From Brassicibacter mesophilus (lineage in GTDB: Bacteria; Bacillota; Clostridia; Tissierellales; Proteiniboraceae), in contig NZ_JBNPXI010000033.1 of the NCBI RefSeq assembly GCF_050433385.1, positions 1 through 39,441 of the forward strand: 39,441 nt of DNA, read 5' to 3'. Below, in pieces: positions 7,351 to 15,754 of the stretch. Within the stretch, counting starts at the first letter, position 1. The number at the start of each line of letters is the position of its first letter. A model generated the notes under the pieces. The model made no database searches, was not told where the DNA came from, and saw only the letters and a list, made by a program, of their open reading frames with translations. A program made the translations under genes and the position numbers.

Positions 7351-9201
7351 CTATTTTGAACAAGCTGCACATTCATAAGATTTTATATAATTTGTATATT
7401 CTTCAAGCCCTAGTCTCTTTAATGTTTCTTCAGTAGGTATTCCCTCTTTTGTCCATCCTCTTACGCTATAGTATTCTGGAAGAAGTATATCCAATCGATG
7501 AACATATCCTTTAGATGGTCCATCTGGTATAGGATCATTAAGAAGTCTCTTAGGAAGAGTATCTTGAGAGCTATCTATTCCTGCCATTAAGTTAAATATT
7601 TTTTCTAAATTCCATATTCTTTCTCCTGCTTCTAATAACGTGTCGTTGTTATAAATATCCCCGCAAACTGAATTATACATATCTACATAATCAGGAAGAC
7701 CTAACCCAAAAGTAGTAAATACACATAATCCTATAGAATCTATAACCGCCGTTAAATCATGGAATATTTTCGCATATGCAGCTTTTCCTTCAAGACTAAA
7801 TCTATCTAGTTTTTCAGGATATCCTAATATTTCAGGATTAATCATATATCCTTTTATATGACATCCTCCTCTATTATTGACAGCGTAAGTTATTCCATGA
7901 CCTTGTACTCCTCTTGGATCATATGCCGGAAGCTCTTGCTTTTTAACTGTCATTGAAAACTCAGGTGCACCATAGAGCTCACATAATCTAAATGAACCAT
8001 CAGCCATTTTGTTTCCAAAACCTTCTCTTAAGCCTATTTTCTTTGTCCAGCCTACAACTGCTTCAGTATCTCCCCAGTTTAATGATAGATTATCTGCTTC
8101 TATTTCCTCATCTGTTATATATCCTCTTTGATAAAGCTCCATAGCAGTGGCTATTGTAGCTCCAACAGAAATAGTATCTAATCCATATTCATTGCATAGC
8201 ATATTGGCTTGATTAATAGCATCCAAATCATATACATCACAATCTGAGCCAAATGACCATAGGGTCTCATATTCAGGTCCTCCAGCAATCGTACCATCTT
8301 TAAGTTTAACTACTCTTCCACATGCTATTGGACATCTATAACATGCCTGCTTCTTTACTAGATGCTTTTCTGTCAAAGACTCTCCACTAATCAAGTCTGC
8401 ATTTTCTGTGTATGCCTCTTGAAAGTTCTTAACCGGGTGGACACCGTTTTCATTTATGATATTAACTAATACTGCAGAACCATAAGTAGGAAGTCCTTGA
8501 CCTGCAACAGGATCATTTCTTAAGGTGGTAACCTTTTCGCTTGATACCTTTTTAACTCTTTCTTCGTCATATAAAGATACTTTTCCTGTACCTTTTACTG
8601 TGATTGCCTTTAGATTTTTTGAACCCATTACAGCACCGACTCCACCACGTCCTGCCGCTCTATCTACATCATTCATTACTGCTGCCATGAGTGAAAGCTT
8701 TTCCCCAGCTGGCCCTATACATAATACCTTACAATTATTTGACAGCTCTTCTCCAAGCTTTTCAGTAACATTTAGTGAGGTCTTTCCCCATAAATGAGAT
8801 GCATCCTTTATTTCAACCTTTTCATCTTCAATATTCAAATATACTGGCGAGTCTGCTCTTCCTTCTACTATTATCATGTCATAGCCTGCTGCTCTAAGCT
8901 CTGCTCCCCACTTTCCTCCTGAGTTAGCTATTGCGATTCCTCCAGTTAATGGTGATTTGGTTATTACCATATATCTGCCGCTCGTAGGCAATGGGGCTCC
9001 TGTTAATGCTCCAGCGGCTATAATCAACTTATTTTCTTTGTCAAATGGCTCTACTTTAGGATCGATCTCATCAAGAAGTGTTTTAACTCCTAGGCCTCTT
9101 GAGCCAAGATATTTTTGAGCAACCTCTAACTTTAATGGTTCAATTTTAATAGATTTTTCATTTAAATTTACTCTTATAACCTTACCATTATATCCGTACA
9201 T
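7351..9201 (-). CDS. aor: Tungsten-dependent aldehyde:ferredoxin oxidoreductase
   Basis: The 616-residue protein has the full length of the AOR family. It oxidises aldehydes to carboxylic acids with ferredoxin, or runs in reverse, using a W-bis-pyranopterin and one [4Fe-4S] cluster in the cytoplasm. Visible landmarks: the N-terminal GYNGKVIRVNL; PTSGRYMVITKSPLTGG near residue 75; the cluster ligands CYRCPIAC near 287; and the two pterin-binding motifs, NEYGLDTISVG near 340 and DSIGLC near 487, whose Cys is the fourth cluster ligand. ATG 9201 follows AAGGGAGG. It is expressed from a sigma-54 promoter directly downstream of the gene for a sigma-54 activator, and the MoaD-like carrier follows. 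Confidence 0.93.
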   Translation of the reverse strand: MYGYNGKVIRVNLNEKSIKIEPLKLEVAQKYLGSRGLGVKTLLDEIDPKVEPFDKENKLIIAAGALTGAPLPTSGRYMVITKSPLTGGIAIANSGGKWGAELRAAGYDMIIVEGRADSPVYLNIEDEKVEIKDASHLWGKTSLNVTEKLGEELSNNCKVLCIGPAGEKLSLMAAVMNDVDRAAGRGGVGAVMGSKNLKAITVKGTGKVSLYDEERVKKVSSEKVTTLRNDPVAGQGLPTYGSAVLVNIINENGVHPVKNFQEAYTENADLISGESLTEKHLVKKQACYRCPIACGRVVKLKDGTIAGGPEYETLWSFGSDCDVYDLDAINQANMLCNEYGLDTISVGATIATAMELYQRGYITDEEIEADNLSLNWGDTEAVVGWTKKIGLREGFGNKMADGSFRLCELYGAPEFSMTVKKQELPAYDPRGVQGHGITYAVNNRGGCHIKGYMINPEILGYPEKLDRFSLEGKAAYAKIFHDLTAVIDSIGLCVFTTFGLGLPDYVDMYNSVCGDIYNNDTLLEAGERIWNLEKIFNLMAGIDSSQDTLPKRLLNDPIPDGPSKGYVHRLDILLPEYYSVRGWTKEGIPTEETLKRLGLEEYTNYIKSYECAACSK

Positions 9202-9237
9202 ACAAATCCTCCCTTAGTTGATTTACATTTCATATAT

Positions 9238-9254
9238 TGCAAAATTTGTACCAA
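9238..9254 (-). promoter_or_regulatory. Sigma-54 (-24/-12) promoter of aor
   Basis: Read on the minus strand, TTGGTACAAATTTTGCA has GG and GC separated by exactly 10 bases and fits TGGCAC-N5-TTGCA with one substitution. The predicted start near 9227 leaves a short leader before the aor ribosome site. It lies immediately downstream of the activator gene's terminator, so aor is expected to depend entirely on this promoter. Confidence 0.85.
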
Positions 9255-9292
9255 TAAAAAAACCCTGTGTTTATCTTGCTTACACATGGGTT
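9255..9292 (-). terminator. Intrinsic terminator after the sigma-54 regulator
   Basis: On the minus strand AACCC-A-TGTGT pairs with ACACA-GGGTT, with one bulged A and an 11-base loop, followed by seven T residues. Confidence 0.85.
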
Positions 9293-9298
9293 ATGAAT

Positions 9299-9362
9299 GT
9301 TCGTGTTCCATTTCGATACGAATTCTCACATTTATTACTGTTCCAATACGGATCACTGTTCG
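9299..9362 (-). promoter_or_regulatory. Candidate upstream activating sequences for the sigma-54 activator
   Basis: Four TGTTC cores lie at 9299, 9304, 9339 and 9357, together with the dyad TTCGATACGAA (9312-9322). They sit roughly 70-135 bases upstream of the predicted aor start, the usual distance for enhancer sites of this activator class. The last ones overlap the 3' end of the regulator gene. No experimental motif is known to me for this regulator. Confidence 0.35.
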
Positions 9363-11266
9363 AATTTAGAGCAATCTATATTGTATTTTTCTATTTTCCT
9401 ATATAAAGTATTTCTGCCTATAGACAGCTCTTTAGCACTTAAGGTAATATTTCCATGGTGCTTTCTTAATGCTTTTATTATATAACGCTTTTCCATTTTA
9501 TCGAGAGATAAGTCTTCATATTCATGATCAATATATTGGACTGTTTGTAGTCTATTGTCACTACACCCTAGGTGCTCTGGTATACCCTCTGTATTAATTA
9601 TTAATTCAATAAAATTTTCAAGCTCTCTTACATTACCTGGCCAAGGATATTGCATTAGTTGTTCCATTTGTTTTTCGCTGATTTTTACCATTTTTTTATT
9701 TAGTCTCTTTGAAATTCTTCTCATAAAATATTCAATAAGCAGCTTTATATCTTCCTTACGCTCTCTAAGAGAAGGTAACTTTATTGGTAACACGTTTAGT
9801 CTATAAAATAAATCCTTTCTAAAATTTCCTTTCTCAACTTCTTCAATAAGATTTTTATTTGTAGCAGCTATTATTCTAACATCAACTAATATTTCGTTTG
9901 TCCCACCTATTCTAGAAACTGTACTCTCTTCAATAACCCTAAGAAGTCTAGTCTGCATATCTAATGGCATTTCCCCTATTTCATCTAAAAATATAGTTCC
10001 TCCATCAGCAACTTCAAACTTCCCTGGATGTCCACTTCTCTTAGCTCCTGTAAAAGCTCCTTCCTCATAACCAAAAAGCTCAGATTCTATTAGGTTTTTG
10101 GGGATTGCACCGCAGTTTATAGCAATAAAGGGCTCATCCTTTCTGTTGCTATAATTGTGTATAGATTGAGCAAAAACTTCTTTACCTGTGCCGCTTTCGC
10201 CACTTATTAATATGGTAGACTTACTGTCAGCAATCTTTTTTGATAGCTCTATTGTTGAAAGAAACTTATCATTGTTTCCGATTATTTTGTCAAAAGTGTA
10301 TATAGCCTGCCTACCCATTATTTTGTTAGCTAATTTTCTTACCTTCTTTACTTCACTAAACACATATACAACATCAATGATATTATCATTATTATCTAAT
10401 ATAGGATATGCACTTAAGTTGAATTGTAGTTTATTTCTTCTTGCATTAACAAATACTTCTTCATCTGAAAAAGCACTTTTAGAACATATTACATTTTTCA
10501 CTACTTCCCAACCATCAAACAGTTGTCCAATTTCCATTCTCTTCATTTCTCTAATAGCATATCCAAACATTTCTGATGCATGACTGTTTGCAGCTTTTAT
10601 ATTACCTTCTAAGTCAGATGTTATGATTCCCATGGGGATAGAATCTATAATAGTGTCTGTATATTTTCTCGATATACTTAGCTCTTCACTACACTTATCT
10701 ATTTTAAGCATTCTTTCAATTGCATCAACTGCAGCAACTACCATTCCTAATGTATGGGAATGTACTGCTTCACTATATCCTGTTAAATCAAGGCAACCTA
10801 CTACATTTCTCTCACAGTCTCTTATAGGGGAGGCAGAGCATGTCCATCTATGATAGGCCTTAATATAGTGTTCCTCTCCAGATACTTGGACTGGAACCTT
10901 TTCAGAAACAGCAATACTCATTGCATTTGTACCAATATTTTTTTCATCCATGTAAGCTCCAGGTATCATTTTTAATGAAAAAGCTTCTGAAAGGATAACT
11001 TCATCACCTATAACACTTAATATACAGCCATCTTCGTCTGTAAGTATAGCAAAAAAATTTGATCCTTTTACAAAGCTGTAAAGTTGATTTATAAAAGGCT
11101 CTGAAGTAATTATAAGTTTTCTTCTTCTATTTAATCTTTTTTGTAGCTCTTCGCCCTTTAAAATATTATTGCTAATTTTTCGTTCTTTGCTTATCTCTAA
11201 GTTTTCACATCTTGCATGAGAGTTTTTGATAAGCTCTTTAAAAAAATAGACTCCCCCAAATTCCAC
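9353..11266 (-). CDS. Sigma-54-dependent activator (GAF-PAS-AAA+-Fis), AcoR/DhaR type
   Basis: The 637-residue activator has four parts: an N-terminal GAF-like sensor (about 55-200) with NIGTNAMS and YHRWTCSASPI typical of AcoR-like proteins; a PAS domain (about 205-310); a AAA+ core with Walker A GESGTGKE near 350, the sigma-54-contacting GAFTGA loop, and Walker B IFLDEIGE; and a Fis-type helix-turn-helix at the C-terminus (about 600-632, NITLSAKELSIGRNTLYRKI). The start is GTG 11266 with GGGGG upstream. It follows the MOSC genes closely, 36 bases after the second one. It most likely switches on aor from the adjacent -24/-12 promoter. The signal could be an aldehyde, acid or redox cue, but this is unknown. 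Confidence 0.9.
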   Translation of the reverse strand: MEFGGVYFFKELIKNSHARCENLEISKERKISNNILKGEELQKRLNRRRKLIITSEPFINQLYSFVKGSNFFAILTDEDGCILSVIGDEVILSEAFSLKMIPGAYMDEKNIGTNAMSIAVSEKVPVQVSGEEHYIKAYHRWTCSASPIRDCERNVVGCLDLTGYSEAVHSHTLGMVVAAVDAIERMLKIDKCSEELSISRKYTDTIIDSIPMGIITSDLEGNIKAANSHASEMFGYAIREMKRMEIGQLFDGWEVVKNVICSKSAFSDEEVFVNARRNKLQFNLSAYPILDNNDNIIDVVYVFSEVKKVRKLANKIMGRQAIYTFDKIIGNNDKFLSTIELSKKIADSKSTILISGESGTGKEVFAQSIHNYSNRKDEPFIAINCGAIPKNLIESELFGYEEGAFTGAKRSGHPGKFEVADGGTIFLDEIGEMPLDMQTRLLRVIEESTVSRIGGTNEILVDVRIIAATNKNLIEEVEKGNFRKDLFYRLNVLPIKLPSLRERKEDIKLLIEYFMRRISKRLNKKMVKISEKQMEQLMQYPWPGNVRELENFIELIINTEGIPEHLGCSDNRLQTVQYIDHEYEDLSLDKMEKRYIIKALRKHHGNITLSAKELSIGRNTLYRKIEKYNIDCSKFEQ

Positions 11267-11302
11267 TTCTATTCCCCCAATCTTTTATAGAAAGAATTTG
11301 TG

Positions 11303-11761
11303 TTACAGTACTTGTATAGAATCTCCTACTCTGATAATGCCTCCATTTATTACTTTCGTAAACACAACTTGACTAGACAATAAGCACTTGTTTCCTTTTC
11401 TAACTAATTCACATTCATCAAAACATCGCTTACCTATATAGCTAATCTCATGAATAGTTTCTCCAATCATTATTTTTGTGCCAACAGCTAGTTTATAAAG
11501 TTCAACATTTTTAACTCTAATAGTCTCATGAAATCTGTTAACACATAATCCTTTTTTCCCTTTCTTGTCTATTCGCTCACGATTTTCTGTTCCTAGTATA
11601 ACTACATGTCTATCAGTTTTACCAGAGTTTACATCACCTACAAGACCAAATCCAGTCTTAAAGATACCCTCTTCTATTCGCTCTCTTGACGCACCTTTCT
11701 TTGTACTGATAAATATTTCGTCTACTACTCCAGTCATCCTTTTATAATAATCATCTTTCAT
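11303..11761 (-). CDS. MOSC-domain protein, second of a tandem pair
   Basis: The 152-residue single-domain MOSC protein belongs to the C-terminal domain family of Moco sulfurase. These proteins bind a molybdopterin-type cofactor and often carry a conserved Cys for sulfur handling. Here the equivalent region reads KRCFDECELV near residue 115. The upstream paralog has EGDAHAGKWHRQ where this one has VGDVNSGKTDRH, so they have diverged in the anion-binding loop. Its ATG directly abuts the stop of the first MOSC gene with no spacer, which suggests translational coupling; its own ribosome site is weak. It is probably a cofactor carrier or maturation factor for the W/Mo enzymes; the exact role is unknown. 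Confidence 0.8.
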   Translation of the reverse strand: MKDDYYKRMTGVVDEIFISTKKGASRERIEEGIFKTGFGLVGDVNSGKTDRHVVILGTENRERIDKKGKKGLCVNRFHETIRVKNVELYKLAVGTKIMIGETIHEISYIGKRCFDECELVRKGNKCLLSSQVVFTKVINGGIIRVGDSIQVL

Positions 11762-12205
11762 TTAATCTAAAACCTCTATAGTGTCTCCAGCCTTTATCTT
11801 TCCGCCTTTAATGATCCTAGTGAATATACCTTCTTTCGGCATAACACATTGACCAACCTTTTTAGCAATTTCGCATCCTGAATGACACTCTTTACCTATT
11901 TGAGTTACTTCTTGTATGGTTTCTCCGATTCTTAATCTCGTACCTACTGGAAGCTCATATAATATAATACCTTCTGTTGTAATATTTTCTGCAAATATTC
12001 CATTTGATAGACCTTCTATTCCTAGTTCTTCCATCTTCTTAAAGCTTTCAATGCCTAGAAGACTTACTTGTCTATGCCACTTTCCAGCATGAGCATCTCC
12101 TTCTAGCCCAAAATCTTCTATGAAAATTCCTTCTTGTATAGGTTTCTTTACAACACCTTTCTTTTCACTTATATTTATATCAAGAACTTTTCCTGTCTTA
12201 TTCAT
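11762..12205 (-). CDS. MOSC-domain protein, first of a tandem pair
   Basis: The 147-residue MOSC-only protein shows the family segments GLEGDAHAGKWHRQVSLL (about 33-50), ENIT near 72, LRIGETIQEVTQIGKEC and the putative cofactor/sulfur Cys in CHSGCEI near 111-117. Family members are linked to molybdenum cofactor binding or transfer. It lies in a cofactor gene run (moaA-moaC upstream, a second MOSC downstream). ATG 12205 has GGAGGTAAAG upstream. The 117 bases separating it from moaC contain no clear terminator, so it probably belongs to the same transcript. It is more canonical than its neighbour at 11303. Confidence 0.85.
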   Translation of the reverse strand: MNKTGKVLDINISEKKGVVKKPIQEGIFIEDFGLEGDAHAGKWHRQVSLLGIESFKKMEELGIEGLSNGIFAENITTEGIILYELPVGTRLRIGETIQEVTQIGKECHSGCEIAKKVGQCVMPKEGIFTRIIKGGKIKAGDTIEVLD

Positions 12206-12322
12206 TTCTTTACCTCCAGTTAGTTATTTATAGATATCTAGTCTCAAATTTACATCTATATTTAAATATAAAAAAATAGATAAAAAATACTTAATAGATT
12301 TTGCTATTTTTTATTCGAATTC

Positions 12323-12793
12323 TTATTCATTTCTTAAATAAGTTCCAGACTTTCCTCCGGTTTTTTTGATTAATCTAATATTGCTAATAATCATATCCTT
12401 ATCAACTGCCTTGCACATGTCATATATTGTTAAAGCAGCCATAGATACAGCTGTTAATGCTTCCATTTCAATTCCTGTCTTGCCTATAGTTCTAACCTCA
12501 GCTTCTATTTCTATAGCATCCTCTAGAACATTAAAGCTTATATCTGCACCAGATATAAATATATTATGACACATAGGAATTAAATCACTAGTCTTTTTAG
12601 CCCCCATTATTCCACCTATCTGAGCTACAGAAAGAACATCTCCTTTTTTTATCATGTCATCCTTAATCATCTTAACTGTCTCAGGCTTCATAAAAATAGT
12701 TCCTCTTGCAATAGCGCTTCTTCTTGTATCTTCCTTTTCTCCAACCTCAACCATATGCGCTCTTCCATGTTCATCAAAATGAGTGAATTCCAT
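12323..12793 (-). CDS. moaC: Cyclic pyranopterin monophosphate synthase
   Basis: The 156-residue MoaC acts with MoaA to convert GTP into cyclic pyranopterin monophosphate, the first step shared by molybdenum and tungsten cofactors. Typical sequence is present: FTHFDEHGRAHMVEV at the N-terminus, KKTSDLIPMCHNI near 66-78, GKTGIEMEALTAVSMAALTIYDMCKA near 103-128 including the active-site KTGIEMEALT, and a terminal KTGGKSGTY. ATG 12793 lies 2 bases beyond the moaA stop, with GGAGG inside the end of moaA, so the two are translationally linked. Confidence 0.95.
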   Translation of the reverse strand: MEFTHFDEHGRAHMVEVGEKEDTRRSAIARGTIFMKPETVKMIKDDMIKKGDVLSVAQIGGIMGAKKTSDLIPMCHNIFISGADISFNVLEDAIEIEAEVRTIGKTGIEMEALTAVSMAALTIYDMCKAVDKDMIISNIRLIKKTGGKSGTYLRNE

Positions 12794-12795
12794 TA

Positions 12796-13752
12796 TTATC
12801 CTCCAATCTGAAACATATTTTTATCTATATATTTGCCTTCCTCTAGATGGTGAGACTCAGGTTTCTGCATTATAGATTCTCTAATAACCTTTTCTATGTC
12901 TCCACCACTTCTCAATGTTTCTTTTAAGTCTATCTCTTCATTTGAATGTAAGCATAGCTTTAGCTTCCCTTGAGCAGTAAGCCTAACTCTATTACAATTA
13001 TCACAGAACTTACATGAAATAGGATTTATAATTCCAACTCTTCCTTTACCATTAGGAAGTCTATAGTATACAGCAGGTGAAGATGGGTCCACATTTTCAA
13101 TTTTTGTTAATGCTTTAACCTTATCTAGTATTATCTGGTTAGGTGAAAATTTATCAACTGCCCAGCCTGCAGCTTCCCCAACTGGCATAAGTTCAATAAA
13201 TCTAACATCAATTTCTTCATTTTCAGTAAGATATACAAGCTCTTCTATTTCATCTACATTAAATCCACCTATTAGTACAGTATTTATCTTGATTGGTGTA
13301 AGACCAACAGATTTAGCTTCGGCTATTCCATCTAATACATCTTTTAGCTTACCACCTCTTGTTATACTTGAATACTTGTCCGCATTTAACGTATCTAGGC
13401 TTATATTTACTCTATTAAGCCCCGCATTCTTTAAATCCCGTGCATATTTTTTTAACAGGATTCCATTAGTAGTCATAGATAGGTCCTTTACTTTATCAAG
13501 CTTTGAAATATCCTCAACTAGATTCACTATTCCTTTTCTTATAAGCGGCTCCCCACCAGTTAACCTTATCTTATCGATGCCAAGCGAAATAAACGCTTGA
13601 GCAACTTTATATACTTCTTCAAGAGTTAATACATCCCTATGTTCAACCTTATAAATACCTTGTTCTGGCATACAATATCTACACCTTAAGTTACATAAAT
13701 CCGTAACAGAAATACGTAAATAATTAATTCTTCTTCCATATGAGTCTATCAA
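12796..13752 (-). CDS. moaA: GTP 3',8-cyclase (radical SAM)
   Basis: The 318-residue protein is a radical SAM enzyme that begins pyranopterin synthesis from GTP. The N-terminal cluster motif CNLRCRYC lies near residues 20-27. The GG-E SAM motif (LTGGEPL) follows near 64. The C-terminal cluster ligands CKFCDNC lie near 248-254, with a further Cys near 268. It ends in Gly-Gly (FQIGG), the tail that reaches the active site in this family. The start is TTG 13752 with AAGGTGG upstream. The protein is slightly shorter than the usual 325-330 residues but complete. Confidence 0.95.
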   Translation of the reverse strand: MIDSYGRRINYLRISVTDLCNLRCRYCMPEQGIYKVEHRDVLTLEEVYKVAQAFISLGIDKIRLTGGEPLIRKGIVNLVEDISKLDKVKDLSMTTNGILLKKYARDLKNAGLNRVNISLDTLNADKYSSITRGGKLKDVLDGIAEAKSVGLTPIKINTVLIGGFNVDEIEELVYLTENEEIDVRFIELMPVGEAAGWAVDKFSPNQIILDKVKALTKIENVDPSSPAVYYRLPNGKGRVGIINPISCKFCDNCNRVRLTAQGKLKLCLHSNEEIDLKETLRSGGDIEKVIRESIMQKPESHHLEEGKYIDKNMFQIGG

Positions 13753-13826
13753 TTTGCCACCTTCTTTAGTTGATTTAGTATATTACGAATTAAAAATAAT
13801 AATAAAAGAATGTTAATGAAGTTTTG

Positions 13827-15731
13827 CTATTCACCTATTATTACAATGTCTCCAGTTTCGCTGAACTCATATCCACCCATATTCATAACCTTTTCTTTAA
13901 ACTCAGTTGATGTGAGTACTTCAATAAATCTCTTAATCCTTTCGTCGCTTAGACTAGCATATGGTACTAAAAAGTCATAGTCTTCATATCCTACATTAAC
14001 AAAATCCAAACCTAATGCTTTAGCTGCAGAGTAAATGCCAAGACCAGCTGTAGCTGAACCTGTCTTCACTGCTGTTGCCACTGCCATATGAGTAGTCATC
14101 TCTCTTTCATAACCTTTGATATATGAAGAATCTATATTAAGTTTATTTAAATTATAATCTAAAAGTATCCTAGTCCCTGCACCTTTTTGTCTGTTTACAT
14201 AGACTACATCTTCTCTAGTCAAATCATTAAAGCTTTTAATATGTTTAGGGTTATTTTTCATAACCATGAAGCCTTGAAGTCTTCTAACTCCTTTTATAAT
14301 AGCCATTTTATTTCCTTGGAAATACTTCTCTACATAGCTTACGTTATATTCACCTGTTAATGGGTCAAGTAAATGTATTGGAGATAAGTGACACTCATTC
14401 CTTTTCATCGCAAGTATCCCACCCATACTTCCAACATGTCCTGACGACAAACTCATCATGTCAGAAATAATGTCCATTATCAAATCATGACTTCCTATTG
14501 AAACTAGCGTTTCCCTTATACCACTAAGAGGCTTTAATAAATTTACTTCAACTTCTTCTCCTGCTTCAATCCCCTCACAATTCTGAGGTATAACAACTAT
14601 TCCATCTGCTTTGACTAGGCTCATAGTAACACCTGCCCCTCCAGATAGTGGCGTAGCTACAAGCTTATCATTTACGTTCCCCAGCGTTACTCTAACCAGC
14701 TCTTTGTTTTTTAAAGAGGATACAACTCGCTTTGAGATCACAGCCTTTGCTTTCTGTTCTTTTTCACCCTTAACTCCAGTATATTTATATATTATAGGCT
14801 TAACAAATGTTTCAAAAACAAGGTACGATGAAACTGGATATCCTGGTATTCCTATAACGGGTTTCTCATTTATTATTCCTAATATCGTTGGCTTACCTGG
14901 CTTTAGTGCTACTCCATGAACAACTACTTCTCCAAGCTCTCTTATTATCTTCACTGTATAATCCTTTGTACCTGCTGATGAACCAGCATTTATTACTAGA
15001 ATATCATTTTCGTCTATAGCTTTTATTATAGCATTTTTTAGTACTTCATATCTATCTTCTATTGGAGAATATCTATTAGGAATACCTCCATATTCTTTCA
15101 CTAATCCTTCAAAAACCCTTGAATTAGAATCTATTATTTTCCCTACGGCTAGATTACTACTATCCTCAATAATTTCTGAACCAGTTGGTATTATACCTAC
15201 TGACAGCTTTTTGTATACTTTGATTTTTTTTATACCTCCAGCTATTAATGCTCCCAAATCCATAGGTCTTATTTTGTGTCTTGACGGTATTATCATCTCT
15301 GTAGCTACTATATCTTCTCCGATTGGTCTTATATGCTGCCATGGATAAGCTGCGTTAAGTATCTTTACTTTCTTGTCTCCTAGCTCTATTACATCCTCTA
15401 TCATTATAACAGAATCATAATCATCTGTTACAGGATTCCCAGTATTTACATATTGGAAGTCATCATTTTCTATGAGTATTTTAGGCGATACTTCGCTTGC
15501 TCCAATAGTATCATTCGCTCTTACTAATATACCATCCATAGCAGCAGCATTATAATGAGGAGATGAGTTCTCTGCATATATTGCTTCATAGGTAACTCTT
15601 CCTAATGTGTCTAATACATTTACCTGTTCACTCTGAATAAAAAATCTGTCTGATATTTTATCATAATATTTCTTCTTTGCTTCATCAACATCTATATTTT
15701 CTATATAAATATTTCGATCATCCTTTTTCAT
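13827..15731 (-). CDS. MoeA fused to a periplasmic-binding-protein-like domain
   Basis: The 634-residue protein has two parts. Residues about 1-405 are MoeA, which inserts molybdate or tungstate into adenylated pterin; visible segments are AAAMDGILV near 65, NAGSSAGTKDYT near 248 and PGKPTILG near 278, followed by PGYPVSSYLV. Residues about 420-634 form a PBP-like substrate-binding domain (PF12727 type; KGAGTRILLDYNL near 530 and THMAVATAVKTGSATAGLG near 560). Such fusions occur in anaerobic bacteria and archaea. The ligand of the extra domain is unproven; an oxyanion or cofactor is plausible. It sits directly after a plain moeA, so the cell has two metal insertases, possibly one each for W and Mo (inference). 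The start has GTGAGGATAG upstream. Confidence 0.88.
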   Translation of the reverse strand: MKKDDRNIYIENIDVDEAKKKYYDKISDRFFIQSEQVNVLDTLGRVTYEAIYAENSSPHYNAAAMDGILVRANDTIGASEVSPKILIENDDFQYVNTGNPVTDDYDSVIMIEDVIELGDKKVKILNAAYPWQHIRPIGEDIVATEMIIPSRHKIRPMDLGALIAGGIKKIKVYKKLSVGIIPTGSEIIEDSSNLAVGKIIDSNSRVFEGLVKEYGGIPNRYSPIEDRYEVLKNAIIKAIDENDILVINAGSSAGTKDYTVKIIRELGEVVVHGVALKPGKPTILGIINEKPVIGIPGYPVSSYLVFETFVKPIIYKYTGVKGEKEQKAKAVISKRVVSSLKNKELVRVTLGNVNDKLVATPLSGGAGVTMSLVKADGIVVIPQNCEGIEAGEEVEVNLLKPLSGIRETLVSIGSHDLIMDIISDMMSLSSGHVGSMGGILAMKRNECHLSPIHLLDPLTGEYNVSYVEKYFQGNKMAIIKGVRRLQGFMVMKNNPKHIKSFNDLTREDVVYVNRQKGAGTRILLDYNLNKLNIDSSYIKGYEREMTTHMAVATAVKTGSATAGLGIYSAAKALGLDFVNVGYEDYDFLVPYASLSDERIKRFIEVLTSTEFKEKVMNMGGYEFSETGDIVIIGE

Positions 15732-15754
15732 ATAACTATCCTCACTTTCAATAA

